DNA of 64,000 nt from Myrmaecium sp. VS I D KN 1 (taxonomy: Eukaryota; Ascomycota; Dothideomycetes; Valsariales; Valsariaceae). The notes beneath the pieces were generated by a model. That model was not told the DNA's origin. It searched no databases and was given only the letters and a program-made list of their open reading frames with translations. The stretch lies in assembly GCA_019775845.1 (NCBI GenBank), contig JADQAV010000048.1, positions 1-64,000 on the forward strand. Reading direction: 5' to 3'. The position numbers were made by a program, and so were the translations under genes. Numbering within the stretch: the first letter of the stretch is position 1; every line of letters starts with the position of its first letter. Positions 11,231-21,248 of the stretch are shown one piece after another.

Positions 11231-12778
11231 ATCTTTTTCCCGGCATTCCTTCAACAACAACACCAACACCACCCCACGTACCCCATCACGCACTCCATGC
11301 TCCAATATGCGATGCCTGGAAGTTCGTCGTATATGGATCATGTTGGTGCACCTTTACATAGCGCAGGGATGAGTTCCTACACATCGCGGCCGCGTATGCT
11401 GCTGTACGTACAGTACCAGTATGTTTCTAGGAGGGTCACCTCAATTTCATTCTTTCTGTCAACGCTGCGAGTAATTATCAATATTCCATGATTTATTTCT
11501 CTTCGAATCGTCACGTTCGTCTTATTCACGTCTACATCTCTTTTCCATCTCCGTGTGACTTCATAGAAGAAGGTGTTTAGTACCTCGTCCGCTGTCGCGA
11601 TGCGACTCAAGGCGACTTGGAAACTGTCTGCAATGGTAGAAGCAAATGTCCTCTGTCAATTGTGACAATGGGGATTCGATGCAAAATAGAGGTCACTTGT
11701 TTGTCTTTCTCGACGATGGAATATCGACTCAACTCCAGCGGATGGACGCCCTTGCTGCTTGGACGGACATCGAGCCGGACTGGAGCTGCGGTCCAATATC
11801 GCCCATCGAACATAGTCGCCCGTCAGATCGGTGTCTGGGTGGCAATGCTCTACCCCATTACAGCTCTTGCTAAGATCACAGAGGATGTCAATGGGGAAGA
11901 GAATTCACTAAAGAGGATGGATGGCCCAAAGACCGGGAACAGTGAGCCTCGATCGACCCCATTCCGCCTCGACAGCGAACAGCGCCCCAGGTCTGACATT
12001 TGCCCTCAGCGTCCTGAATCCTCGGCCAGCGGAGCATGAGCGAACCTGGAAAGGGATGCGTGTCATAACGCATCACATTTCCGCTAGGCAACGCGGTTGC
12101 AGTCTCGTTTGCGCAGGCGTTCAACGGCTACGTGACCGCTCAACGTACGCGACGGTTGCAGAGCGTGAAAAGTGCAGGTTGCGAATGCATTCACAACAAC
12201 CTACCTCACCTTCCCACCAGCACAGGTGAAAGGCCACAGAGGCGCCGTCCCTCCTCACAGATCTGCGGTCTTCCAGAGAAGGCGAGAGCAGTTCAACGGT
12301 CAGGGTCACAGTCCAAATATTTACAGCGAAGTCGCTCTCCTGCGCAAGGCGGTGAACATAGGAACTTTCACATGTAACGCGCAACATAAACGGTCTTCAC
12401 CCACCGCCTTTCCAGGCCAGAAAAAAAAGCACTGTCAGCTGGTACGCCCTGCATGGCCAAGAGCAGACTGTAGATAAAAATCTACCGACGCTTTCGCACC
12501 TACGACCTAACATCAACCACCTACGCACAAGTTTTCCAAACCTCGCAAGGAAAGAAGGCCGCGACAACAACTCTTTCTTGCGCTTCCGTTTCGCACCCGC
12601 GCAGAAGACGTGCACACGCAGTCGCTACTCGAGACACTCCGCACTGCACCAAGAAGGAAAAGAAAACATCAACACACACACATACATCACCAACCGCACC
12701 AAAAGAACCCCCTAACCCAGAAAAACAGAAGAACTAAACAACCCACCAAACCACACAAGCAAAAGCAAAAAAAGCAAA
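11231..12778. other. Intergenic region, no gene recognised
   Basis: Only short, mutually overlapping frames occur and none carries a domain or forms a phase-consistent spliced model. The final 170 bp before 12779 are A/C-rich and likely the leader of the next gene. Confidence 0.5.
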
Positions 12779-13468
12779 ATGTCCGCTCATCCCTCCCCCG
12801 AGTCCTCCACAACCCGCACAACCCCCATCGCCAACCTTTTCCCGCGTCCCTGGCTCGGACCCGACGCTCCCACCAGCACCACCACCACCACCGCTTCCTC
12901 GCCCCCCGCGCAGCCCACCACTCCCAACAACAACAAGAAACCCACCAGCTCCCCCGCCGTCACCGACGGAGAAAAACCCTACACCCCCCTGCACCTCGAA
13001 GACCGCGTCCTCCACGCGCGCGCCCAGCGGCGCCTGCGTCGTGCGCGTGAGAGGCGGGTGCGGGAGTTCCTGATGCGGAACGTGGATGAGGAGGAGGGTG
13101 AGCAGCAGCGGCAGCAGCAGCAGCAGCAGCAGAAGGAGGAGGAGGGAAAGACCAAGGGAGTCGCCTTCGGTGTGAAGATGGCGGTTGGATTCTTTGGGGT
13201 TGTGGGGGTGTGGGTGGTGTTGAGGGCTTTTGCGGGGATGGCTGCTGGTGCTGGGGTTGAGAGGGATGCTGGTGGTGAGGCGGCTTTTGTGCCGGTTCGT
13301 GCGACGTTGAGGAGGACGGTTGTGGAGGTTGATGCTGAGGGATGGGAGGCGGAGATGGATGGTGATGTGGCTGCGATGGTTGCTGCGGCTGCTGCGGCGA
13401 CGACGACTGCTGCGGATGTGGGTGAAGAGTTCGAGTGGGACGACTTCATGACCTTGGGAGATTACTAG
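12779..13468 (+). CDS. LFPRPWL/KPYTPLH family membrane protein, copy A
   Basis: This single-exon frame (229 aa) has no family known to me. Residues 1-60 are Thr/Pro/Ser-rich and contain LFPRPWL near 20. Then comes EKPYTPLHLEDRVLHAR near 65, followed by a strongly basic Arg-rich helix, an acidic/polyglutamine stretch (CAG repeats at about 13107-13130) and a hydrophobic segment (VKMAVGFFGVVGVWVVLRAF) that should cross a membrane. The C-terminus is Ala/Thr-rich and ends acidic. The gene at 20586-21074 shares LFPRPWL, EKPYTPLHxE and LHAR in the same order, followed by charged helix and hydrophobic segment. That conservation, despite unrelated linkers, shows both are real genes and paralogs. Function is unknown; a tail-facing membrane topology with a basic juxtamembrane helix is inferred. 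Confidence 0.75.
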   Translation: MSAHPSPESSTTRTTPIANLFPRPWLGPDAPTSTTTTTASSPPAQPTTPNNNKKPTSSPAVTDGEKPYTPLHLEDRVLHARAQRRLRRARERRVREFLMRNVDEEEGEQQRQQQQQQQKEEEGKTKGVAFGVKMAVGFFGVVGVWVVLRAFAGMAAGAGVERDAGGEAAFVPVRATLRRTVVEVDAEGWEAEMDGDVAAMVAAAAAATTTAADVGEEFEWDDFMTLGDY

Positions 13469-13873
13469 AGGGCTAAGATGGGTTGGATCAGCATCCGGCT
13501 TAACTACCCCCTACCAGTGGAGGTTGTGAGAAGAGCTCCAGCGAGTTTGAGCGAGCACCTTTTCCTCGTCGGTCTGCCATGATACCTGACACAGGAAATA
13601 TTCTCTGTATGAAGCTATGCTGTGCTGTATAAGTACAGCTCTCACCCTCTAAACCAGGAGATAGCATGGTACGAAAGTAATAGTAATACAAAGAAGTGAC
13701 AGCCTATATCCATCCATCATCCGCTGTGGCACACGATTGACACCTCAGGCATCCTCACAAAAAACCAACCCCGCTTACATCATCCCAATCATCACCCCTC
13801 CCCCATACCATACCACTGCATACCAAGCCCCCACAACCCCACGAATCCCTCCCTCCCTCCTTCCCTCTCATAA
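13469..13873. other. Short intergenic region between convergent genes
   Basis: This holds the 3' ends of copy A (plus) and the 112-aa gene (minus). No further gene is visible. Confidence 0.5.
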
Positions 13874-14306
13874 CTACTTCAACGCCCTCTCAATCCCCTC
13901 CATATCCTTCGCTTGTCCCAACCGCTCCAGCCGCTCCGGCACAAACGCATCCAGGTTCCCAGGCGCGCCGCCGTGGTCCCGCGCCGCCGGGTTGTGGCTT
14001 CCGGCTTCCAGGTCGGCGCCGGATCGCTGTTGCGAGGTTGCGGTTGCGTTGTTGAGGGATGTTGTCTTTTTGGGGGGGGGGGTGGGGTTAGTTGGTTAGT
14101 TAGGCGTTGAGGTCTTTGTTGGATTTGACTTTGGATTTGATTGGGACTGATTGACTTACCTTGTCAACGACTGCAGTGCTGTTTAGCCCGGAGGCCGGGT
14201 CGGTGGCCCCGACTTTGGAGGGGACGGATGGGTCGTTTGGCCGTGGTGGCGGCTGGTTGTTGCTGTCGGCGCCGACTGGGAAGGTTTGGTTGGTGAAGGG
14301 GGACAT
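13874..14306 (-). CDS. Small conserved-looking hypothetical protein (112 aa)
   Basis: There are two exons: 14306-14160 (49 codons) and 14065-13874 (63 codons plus stop). The donor is a consensus GTAAGT directly after AAG and the acceptor is AAAAAG; the junction is in phase 0. The product starts MSPFTNQTFPVGADSNNQ and is polar and Pro/Asn-rich. After the junction it becomes more ordered, with GADLEAGSHNPAARDHGGAPGN and an amphipathic end (AFVPERLERLGQAKDMEGIERALK). No signal peptide or membrane segment is seen. I do not recognise the family. Coding bias and the ordered C-terminus after a clean splice argue that it is genuine. Confidence 0.62.
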
Positions 14307-14744
14307 GGTGAGCTTTATTACGGAGGCTTTACGTGAGAGCAGAGGGTGTAGGTAAATATACCTATTATTTTTTGAAGCGTCGTTGAAGGTGAAATGGGAG
14401 GGAGTCCTCAAGATCGACGGGGCGACGTCATAGTTACACCAGCGATCGTTCCTCAACCTCACCACCTCACCTATATGTTCTTCACGACGTGAGGGGTCCT
14501 TCCAGTCGCATCAAATGTCTTACGGCTGGGCCTTGACCGTATATACACTTACGGTTTCGTTGTACTTCCTACATATCATATCTATCATCTTCCGGAAATT
14601 GTTTTTTTCAGCCCCCAGGAACGCGCTTCATTGCGTTGTCAGTGTTTCTTACTCTAATTTTCGTTTCTCCAGTCCTTTTATTTTGATTTATTCACCGTTC
14701 GGTCAGAGTTATTTCGTCTTAACCGTTTGATTACGCCTCCAAGC
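14307..14744. other. Intergenic AT-richer region
   Basis: This is the promoter side of the small minus-strand gene followed by a T-rich stretch (14500-14720). No gene is seen. Confidence 0.4.
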
Positions 14745-14999
14745 ATGGCTTTTCCATCATTATCCGGCGAGAAGCTGGGATATTCCAGCTTCTCCTTACA
14801 TTTCCTTCGGCGCATTCCTACAGCTTTAAGTTATCTGGAGGATGAAAAAGACAAAATGCGACAGCTTAACTCTTACGCTCTGCAGTATCTCAGACCTGAG
14901 GCTGGCGGTGTGGATCTGCCCGATCGCGCAACTGCTGATGCATTCACTTTTGGGATGACGACGGCGCCTCTTGAGCCTATCGCACCTGGATACATGTAA
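14745..14999 (+). CDS. Possible small hypothetical protein (84 aa)
   Basis: ATG 14745 opens an 84-codon frame to TAA. The product has a plausible mix of residues (GEKLGYSSFSLHFLRRIP, then SYLEDEKDKMRQLNSYALQYLRPEAGG) and no low-complexity tract, which sets it apart from the many shadow frames nearby. No domain, signal or membrane segment is recognised, and its length is near chance expectation. Treat as tentative. Confidence 0.3.
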   Translation: MAFPSLSGEKLGYSSFSLHFLRRIPTALSYLEDEKDKMRQLNSYALQYLRPEAGGVDLPDRATADAFTFGMTTAPLEPIAPGYM

Positions 15000-16120
15000 A
15001 CTATCCTGCCGTCGACCTCTAGCTGTCCACTTGCGAATACCCTGTCCTGACCCGTAGAATCTCGTCCTCTCAAGGGCTACAAATATGATCAACACGTGAA
15101 TGTGGACACCGCAAAACCAATCTGACATGCATGCGACCCGGTCGATCGGCTATTACACCCAACTCATCATGCGATATGCAAGGGCCGTCCAACATTGACG
15201 GTGCGCGTGGCTGGCGTAAGACAGCCCGTTCAACCGAGCTTGATAGGGCGCTTATGTAGAGCTGAGGACTTGGGTGTGGTGTTCCGTAAGCAGCCCCCTG
15301 CAATCCTTCGGCACTTAGCTGGAGGGCTGGCTGACGACCTCTGCCTCAGTCGTGAATGAACACCGCCTGCTCGGCAGTTATGTTGCTCATACTCGGGTCA
15401 TCCATCAAATATGCGCCCGATGTCTACGTTTTGTGTGTCGTTAAGATTTGCGCCAGCCACATGTACATCCTCGACATCCACGCTTCAATGCTGCCGAGAC
15501 GCTGCTACTTTCGATTGGCCAGTGCCATCCAATAGACGTCGCCGTCAGTTTTATCATCTCGCGTCTTACGAGAACAGATGTCGACCCATAAATAAGTTGA
15601 GAGCTCGTCTCGAGCGCGCTCGGCCATGCACAGTGCAGAGCCAGCAGGTCGTCAGCTGAAGAGGCACCCACAAGGCTCATTACCATGGAGCGGTGGCCGC
15701 TGAACGGTGTAGTCTGGAAGTAAAAACGCTTCAAGCCCCATCACGAACAGCTCAGAACGTACCAATGGCAGAGACGGGTGCTTGAAGGCTTCATATCAAT
15801 GTCCCCGGAGTCGCCGACAGGGTGATCGCTAGTTCATCACAATCTGTGATAACTGAATCCTCCTCAGCCCTCTGACCACCCCCTCGTTCACTTATTCCTG
15901 TCAGGTCAATTGCCGATAGTCTTATTCGACGCTCTTGGGCATTCTCGACACCGCAAGATATACGGCAGCTGGGCATTCGGCCTGAGCACATGCTGATTGG
16001 GACGTCAGGCCAGGACAGTGAATCACCAAGGATAAATATGGCTCTCCTACTGCCATGAACGCTTTCTCCGTTCGCAAATTTGCTCTTTGCTTCCCACGAA
16101 CCCCCTCAAATACTTTTGCC
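15000..16120. other. Intergenic region upstream of the laccase
   Basis: No supportable gene is seen. The last few hundred bases are presumably the laccase promoter. An in-frame ATG at 16055 precedes the chosen laccase start. Confidence 0.5.
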
Positions 16121-18277
16121 ATGCGCTTTCTGGATGACTGTCGTGGCGTCCTGGCTCTGCTGGCAGGGCTCCTGACTTTCCAACCCATCAACGACGGCCT
16201 GGATATCCAGCACCCTCTCGGGAATGGACTTGATCACCCTGCGTTCGCGCCAGAGGCCGGACCTCCCGATTTCAAAGCGCCGAACGGTCCGCATCACGGG
16301 GATCCCTTCATCTGCCGATACCCCAAGATGAAAGGATGGAAGTCTTGTTCCACTCCAAACGATCGGAGCTGCTGGCTGAAAGGTCCGCACGGAAAGAAGT
16401 TCGACATTCATACGGATTACGAGACGCAGTGGCCCGAGGGTACGGTTCGAGAGTACGTCCTGGACGTTGATCACATGAAGATTGACGGCGATGGTGTGGT
16501 GAACCCCTATGGCAAGGTTTTCAACAAGACGTATCCGGGGCCCTGGATCAAGGCGTGCTGGGGTGATACGATCCGGGTCAAGGTCCGCAATCACCTCAAG
16601 TACAATGGAACGACGATTCACTGGCACGGCATTCGCCAGTTGCATGCGATGGAGATGGATGGTGTTAATGGTAAGGCTGCTTTCCCTCGATGATACCCTT
16701 CATTGCTCACAAACACAGGTGTCACTCAGTGTCCGATTGCTCCGGGCGATGAGTTCACGTACGAATTTAAAGCTGTGCAATATGGAAGCACGTGGTACCA
16801 CAGCCACTACTCTCTGCAGTACGCAGACGGTCTGGCGGGCCCGATTACCATCTTCGGGCCCTCCTCGGAGGACTATGATGATGTTCGAGATCCTCTTCTG
16901 ATGACCGATTGGAACCATCGCAGCGCGTTCATGGATTTCCAGCAAGAGCTGGACCCGAGCAAAGCCGGCCCCCCAGCCATGAATAGCATCCTGTTGAACG
17001 GCATTGGGAACTATGCGGGCGCGGACCCTACCGGACACAAGTACGAGCTGACATTCAAGAAGGTAAGAAGAGTGTCTGAAAACGTCTAATCTCCATCGCT
17101 GACTGCATGCAAAGGGCAAGAAATACCTCATGCGAATCATCAACACTTCGGTCGACACGACCTTCATCTTCACGATCGACAACCACAACCTCACCATCAT
17201 CTCATCCGACTTCGTTCCCATCAAGCCCTACAACGCCAGCCACATCGTCGTCGGGATCGGTCAACGGTACCACGTGGTGGTGCACGCCAACCCGCTCAAC
17301 GACGACCGGCCCGAGAGCGAGCACAACTACTGGATCCGCACGATCCCGGCCGACGGCTGCAGCACGTTCGAGAACGGCAATCAGCCCGACGAACGGCAGG
17401 GCATCCTCCACTACGACCGCGCGACCAAGACCTTCCCGACCACCGCGCGCACGACGATGGACACAGCATGCCGAGACGAGCACTACCACGAACTCATCCC
17501 GATCGTGCCGTGGAAGATCGACAAGTTCGCCAACGAGGAGGAGACGAAGAAGGCCTTCGACGTCGACCTGGCTCCGGCGCCCGGCCATCCGCAGCCGTCG
17601 GATCGGTTCCGGCGATGGCACATTGGCGACCGGCCGCTGTACATCAACTTCGCCGACCCGACCATCCTGAACCTGGACAACACCACCTGGAACCCGGATT
17701 ACGTGGTCATCCCGGAGGACTACGGGGATGGGGACTGGGTCTTCCTGGCCATCAGCGGCGCAACCGATCCGAATCTGCGGGCGGCACATCCGGTGAGTTT
17801 CCCTATCTTTCATCACCTACCTTTTACTGTCCACCACGCATCAACTCCCACAAGCCAACCCTCGCAGTCTAACCGATCCTGCCCGCACAGATCCACCTCC
17901 ACGGCCACGACTTCGCCCTGCTCGCGCAAGTCTCCAATGCCCCCTTCAACCCGACCAACCTAACCCTCAACCTCAACAACCCACCCCGACGGGACGTCGC
18001 CCTGCTACCCGCCTCCGGGTACCTCGTCATCGCCTTCAAGGCCGACAACCCGGGCAGCTGGCTGCTGCACTGCCACATCGCCTGGCACGCCAGCTCCGGC
18101 TTGGCCCTGCAGGTGCTCGAGCGGCAGCGCGCCGCGGCCGCCATGCTTTATAGGAACCCGCGTCGTCTGGCGGAGACGCGGCGTGTTTGCCGGCGCTGGG
18201 GGGAATGGTTTGCGGATCCGAGGAACTTGTGGAATCCGGATGATGTTAGGGCGTTTCAGGATGATTCGGGGATTTGA
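16121..18277 (+). CDS. Laccase, ascomycete multicopper oxidase
   Basis: This secreted copper oxidase uses oxygen to oxidise phenols and related substrates. Exons are 16121-16670, 16719-17062, 17115-17792 and 17891-18277, all in phase (652 aa). The four copper motifs are complete: HWHG (His167, His169), WYHSH (His211, His213), HPIHLHGHD (His523, His526, His528) and HCHIAWH (His584, Cys585, His586, His590). Leu595 occupies the axial position, as in ascomycete laccases. The chain ends in DSGI, the C-terminal plug typical of that group. Start 16121 gives a hydrophobic leader ([19 protein letters not shown]); an in-frame ATG at 16055 would bury it. No adjoining pigment or secondary-metabolism genes are seen, so a role in phenolic oxidation or lignocellulose attack is more likely than melanin assembly, but that is inference. 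Confidence 0.93.
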
Positions 18278-19031
18278 AGGGGGAATTCTGGGAATGGATT
18301 GGATTCGTTTGGAAAGAGATTTTTTGGAGGATGGGATCATTATCGTGCGATTGGTTTGCGTTATTGTCGTTTGTCTCCGTTCATAAATCGGAGTTGAATC
18401 CAACAATACAGCCCTATCGGGCCGGTTCGCATCCGCAGCATCTCTCTTTCACTCTCCCTCCTTCTTTCTCCTCGCATTGCCGTGATCGTACCCTTACGCG
18501 TGTCAAAAAAGGTAAAAGATAAGGCATAAGAAGTGAAGCAAGGACGAGGAGATACATAGAAGCAGACGATGATGTGAGACAAATGCTGCCTAAGCAACAC
18601 ACATCCAAATCTAACAATATCCGTCTAAGTCCATACATCCCGAATCCTGCAAACGGACAACATAACCCCGATGCCGAGTTCACGAAGTCAATTACGATAA
18701 CCTCCGCTCTTTAAGGTCTCGACTGTGAATCACTGACTAAAATAAGCAGAAAGTGCTCTTCAGCTCGCGTTCCTTTTCCCGGACGCATCCATAAACCGAG
18801 TACCGGGGTTAACCGGAGATATGCCCGTTATGCCGGAGGAATCGCCGACCTGATTCCCCGCAAACCCCGCGCCATCGCCTATATGAAAAGGGAGATTCTT
18901 GAGTACGAGGAACAGGTGTTGTGTCGATCTCTTCATATCTCTCTGTCGACTATCAGACGGAATACACTCCCACCGCTCCCTCGACCTTCCACAACAACAA
19001 ACCACGACCAAAAAACCAAAACCTCACCATC
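18278..19031. other. Intergenic region
   Basis: Laccase 3' region followed by the promoter of the aldo/keto reductase gene. No gene is seen. Confidence 0.5.
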
Positions 19032-20111
19032 ATGACCCCATCCACCTTCGCCCGCCCCCCACCACCCAAAGGCTACGGCATGCTCGGTATGCCCCTCAAC
19101 CTCCCTCACAAAAAACGCACTAACCCACCTCCCACAGGTCTCACGGGCATGTTCTCCACCCCCAAAGTCAGCGCCGCCGAAGCCCTCACCTGCCTGCACA
19201 CCGCCATCCACGACGGGGGCTGCACCGTGCTCAACGGCGCCGAATTCTACGGCACGCCCACGCACAACAGCCTCACGCTCCTGCGCTCCTACTTCGCCGC
19301 CCACCCGGACGACGTCTCCCGCGTGACCGTCTGCATCAAAGGCTGCCTCCTCCCCCCCGGGCCCGACGGCGCGCTGCGCGTCGACGGCAGCCGCGCGGGC
19401 GTGCGGCGGAGCGCGGAGGCCTGCGCCGCGGCCCTGGGCCCGGGGAAGAAGGTCGATGTGTTTGCGCCGGCGCGGCGGGATCGGGGGGTGCGCTGGCGGG
19501 AGACGTTGGAGGGGTTGAGGGGGGTGGTGGAGGATGGGGTGGCGGCGGGGGTGGGGTTGAGCGAGGTGAGCGCTGCTTCGATTGCGGAGGCGGTGGAGGT
19601 GCTGCGGCCTGTGGGCGGGGTGAAGGCGGTGGAGGTCGAGTTGAGTTTGTGGGAGACGGGGCCGTTGCGGAATGGTGTCGCGGAGGTGTGTGCGCGGGAG
19701 GGGATTGAGCTGCATGCGTATTCACCGATTGGGAGGGGGTTTTTGACCGGTCAGATTAGGCGGTGGGAGGATTTACCTGAGGGGGATTGGAGGAGGGGTT
19801 TGCCGCGGTTTCAGCCGGGGAATTTCGAGCAGAATTTGAAGTTGGTCGCGGAGGTGGAACGCATGGCGGCGAGGAAGGGCTGCACGCCGGCGCAGTTGGC
19901 GTTGGGTTGGCTCCGCACGTTGGCCAGGAGGCCGGATATGCCGGTTATTGTGCCGATTCCCGGGGCCACGGCGGTGGAGAGGGTGCTGGAGAATGCGGTG
20001 GAGGTGTGGCTGGATGAGGAGGAGATGAGGGAGATTGAGGAGATTTTGAAGAGATGTGAGGTTCGTGGGGATCGCTATGGGCAGGATGCGATGAAGTTGT
20101 TGGATGAGTAA
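19032..20111 (+). CDS. Aldo/keto reductase, pyridoxal-reductase-like
   Basis: Probable NADPH-dependent reductase of the Plr1/AKR8 branch, which reduces pyridoxal to pyridoxine in vitamin B6 salvage. Exons are 19032-19086 and 19138-20111 (342 aa). The 51-bp intron (GTATGC...CACTAAC...ACAG) has no stop and is a multiple of three, so the unspliced frame is also open; splicing gives GYGMLGLTGMF, the expected AKR N-terminus. Tyr56 in NGAEFYG and Lys86 in VCIKG match the catalytic tyrosine and lysine. The usual aspartate position is Asn51 and the usual histidine region reads FAPARRD, both as in pyridoxal reductases (NGGEFYG, FECAR). IPGATAVERVLENA near the end is the cofactor-binding segment. The substrate is inferred from family motifs. 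Confidence 0.85.
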   Translation: MTPSTFARPPPPKGYGMLGMPLNLPHKKRTNPPPTGLTGMFSTPKVSAAEALTCLHTAIHDGGCTVLNGAEFYGTPTHNSLTLLRSYFAAHPDDVSRVTVCIKGCLLPPGPDGALRVDGSRAGVRRSAEACAAALGPGKKVDVFAPARRDRGVRWRETLEGLRGVVEDGVAAGVGLSEVSAASIAEAVEVLRPVGGVKAVEVELSLWETGPLRNGVAEVCAREGIELHAYSPIGRGFLTGQIRRWEDLPEGDWRRGLPRFQPGNFEQNLKLVAEVERMAARKGCTPAQLALGWLRTLARRPDMPVIVPIPGATAVERVLENAVEVWLDEEEMREIEEILKRCEVRGDRYGQDAMKLLDE

Positions 20112-20585
20112 GGAGGAAAGGATGTATCTAGATTGTGAATTCATCTTCTCGTGCTAGGCAGTTATAGCAATCTATCTTTCTCTCCTCTCGCTTTCCCCCT
20201 TCTTCTTCTTTTACTCTATCAGAACAAAGCCTTTCAAAGCGGAAGACGTGGGAGTTCACATCTGCTTATAAGCGGAGCCTAACAATGCCATTCAAAACAA
20301 CACCCTACATCGCACACAAAGGAGAAACAAAGGAAGCCAGACAGCACGAACAACCCACATCCAATACAATGCTCCTTTCCAGCCCATCAGATCCGCCATA
20401 TAGAACCTCCTCCCCACCATCTCCTCCTCTTTCTCCTCTCTATACCNNNNNNNNNNNNNNNNNNNNNNNNNCCCCCCCCCCCCCCCCATAAACCAGCCAC
20501 AGACCAGCCAACTCAACCCCCAAACCAAACAGAATTTAATCTCAACTCAAAACCAACCAGAGAAGAAAGACTCAAGCAACACACA
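20112..20585. other. Intergenic region containing an assembly gap
   Basis: The stretch contains an N run at 20447-20471 followed by a C homopolymer of about 16. It ends in the A/C-rich leader of the next gene. No gene is seen. Confidence 0.6.
20447..20471. other. Assembly gap (25 N)
   Basis: Twenty-five undetermined bases border a C homopolymer, probably a sequencing failure in a C-rich simple repeat. Confidence 0.98.
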
Positions 20586-21074
20586 ATGCCCCACCCAACC
20601 TCAATCCCCCTCTCAACCCACACCCACACCCACACCCTCACCCTCCCCCCCCTCTTCCCGCGCCCCTGGCTCTCTTGCCCCTCCCCTCCCCCTTACCCCC
20701 ATAACCCCTCTTATCCCTACCCCTCCTATCCCCCCTCCCCCTCCACCTACCCCCCGTCCCCCTACCCCTGGGACCCCATCCCCATCCAAGAAGAAAAACC
20801 CTACACCCCCCTGCACACCGAAAACGCCCATCTGCACGCGCGGCTGCGCGAGCGCGCCGCGGCGCGGGACGCATGGCTGCGGGAGCTGGAGGAGGAGCGG
20901 GAGAAGTGGGAGGCCTGGCTGCGGCAGCGGCGGGGGTGGGGAACGACGCTGGAGCCGCGGTTGGAGCCGTTGGCGGAAAAGGGGGTGAAGGGGCAAGGAT
21001 GGGTGATTGGGGGGAAGGGCTTTTGGTCGCTGTTTGTGGCGGGGGGGTTGGTGGGGTGGGGGGTGCTTTTGTGA
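20586..21074 (+). CDS. LFPRPWL/KPYTPLH family membrane protein, copy B
   Basis: Single-exon frame (162 aa), paralogous to the gene at 12779. The N-terminus is His/Thr-rich and contains LFPRPWLS near residue 24. A Pro/Tyr/Ser-rich linker with YPSYPPSPSTYPPSPYP follows, then EEKPYTPLHTENAHLHAR near 68. A charged helix (LRERAAARDAWLRELEEEREKWEAWLRQRRG) comes next and a short C-terminal hydrophobic segment (FWSLFVAGGLVGWGVLL) ends the protein, which looks tail-anchored. Compared with copy A, the helix is acidic-basic rather than purely basic, and the membrane segment is at the very end. Function is unknown. Confidence 0.72.
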   Translation: MPHPTSIPLSTHTHTHTLTLPPLFPRPWLSCPSPPPYPHNPSYPYPSYPPSPSTYPPSPYPWDPIPIQEEKPYTPLHTENAHLHARLRERAAARDAWLRELEEEREKWEAWLRQRRGWGTTLEPRLEPLAEKGVKGQGWVIGGKGFWSLFVAGGLVGWGVLL

Positions 21075-21248
21075 GAGGAGGGGATGGTGAGGATGGGAAT
21101 GCGGGTTATTATTCTAGAGCTCGACGATGTGGAGCTGAGTTGGGAACCGAAAAGGAATACAATAGTGGAGGTGTATAGCTGAGTAAACAAAGGGAGATAG
21201 AAATAAAAGGTACGAGACGAGATAGAGTAGAGAGCCGCATCAAACCAA

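Noticed and set aside
11617-12477. Overlapping frames of 75-140 codons between the transposon and copy A
   Set aside because: No domain and no phase-consistent splice joins; comparable frames exist on both strands.
16121-20111. Laccase plus aldo/keto reductase as a secondary-metabolite cluster
   Set aside because: No synthase, transporter or pathway regulator nearby, and the reductase matches vitamin B6 salvage enzymes.
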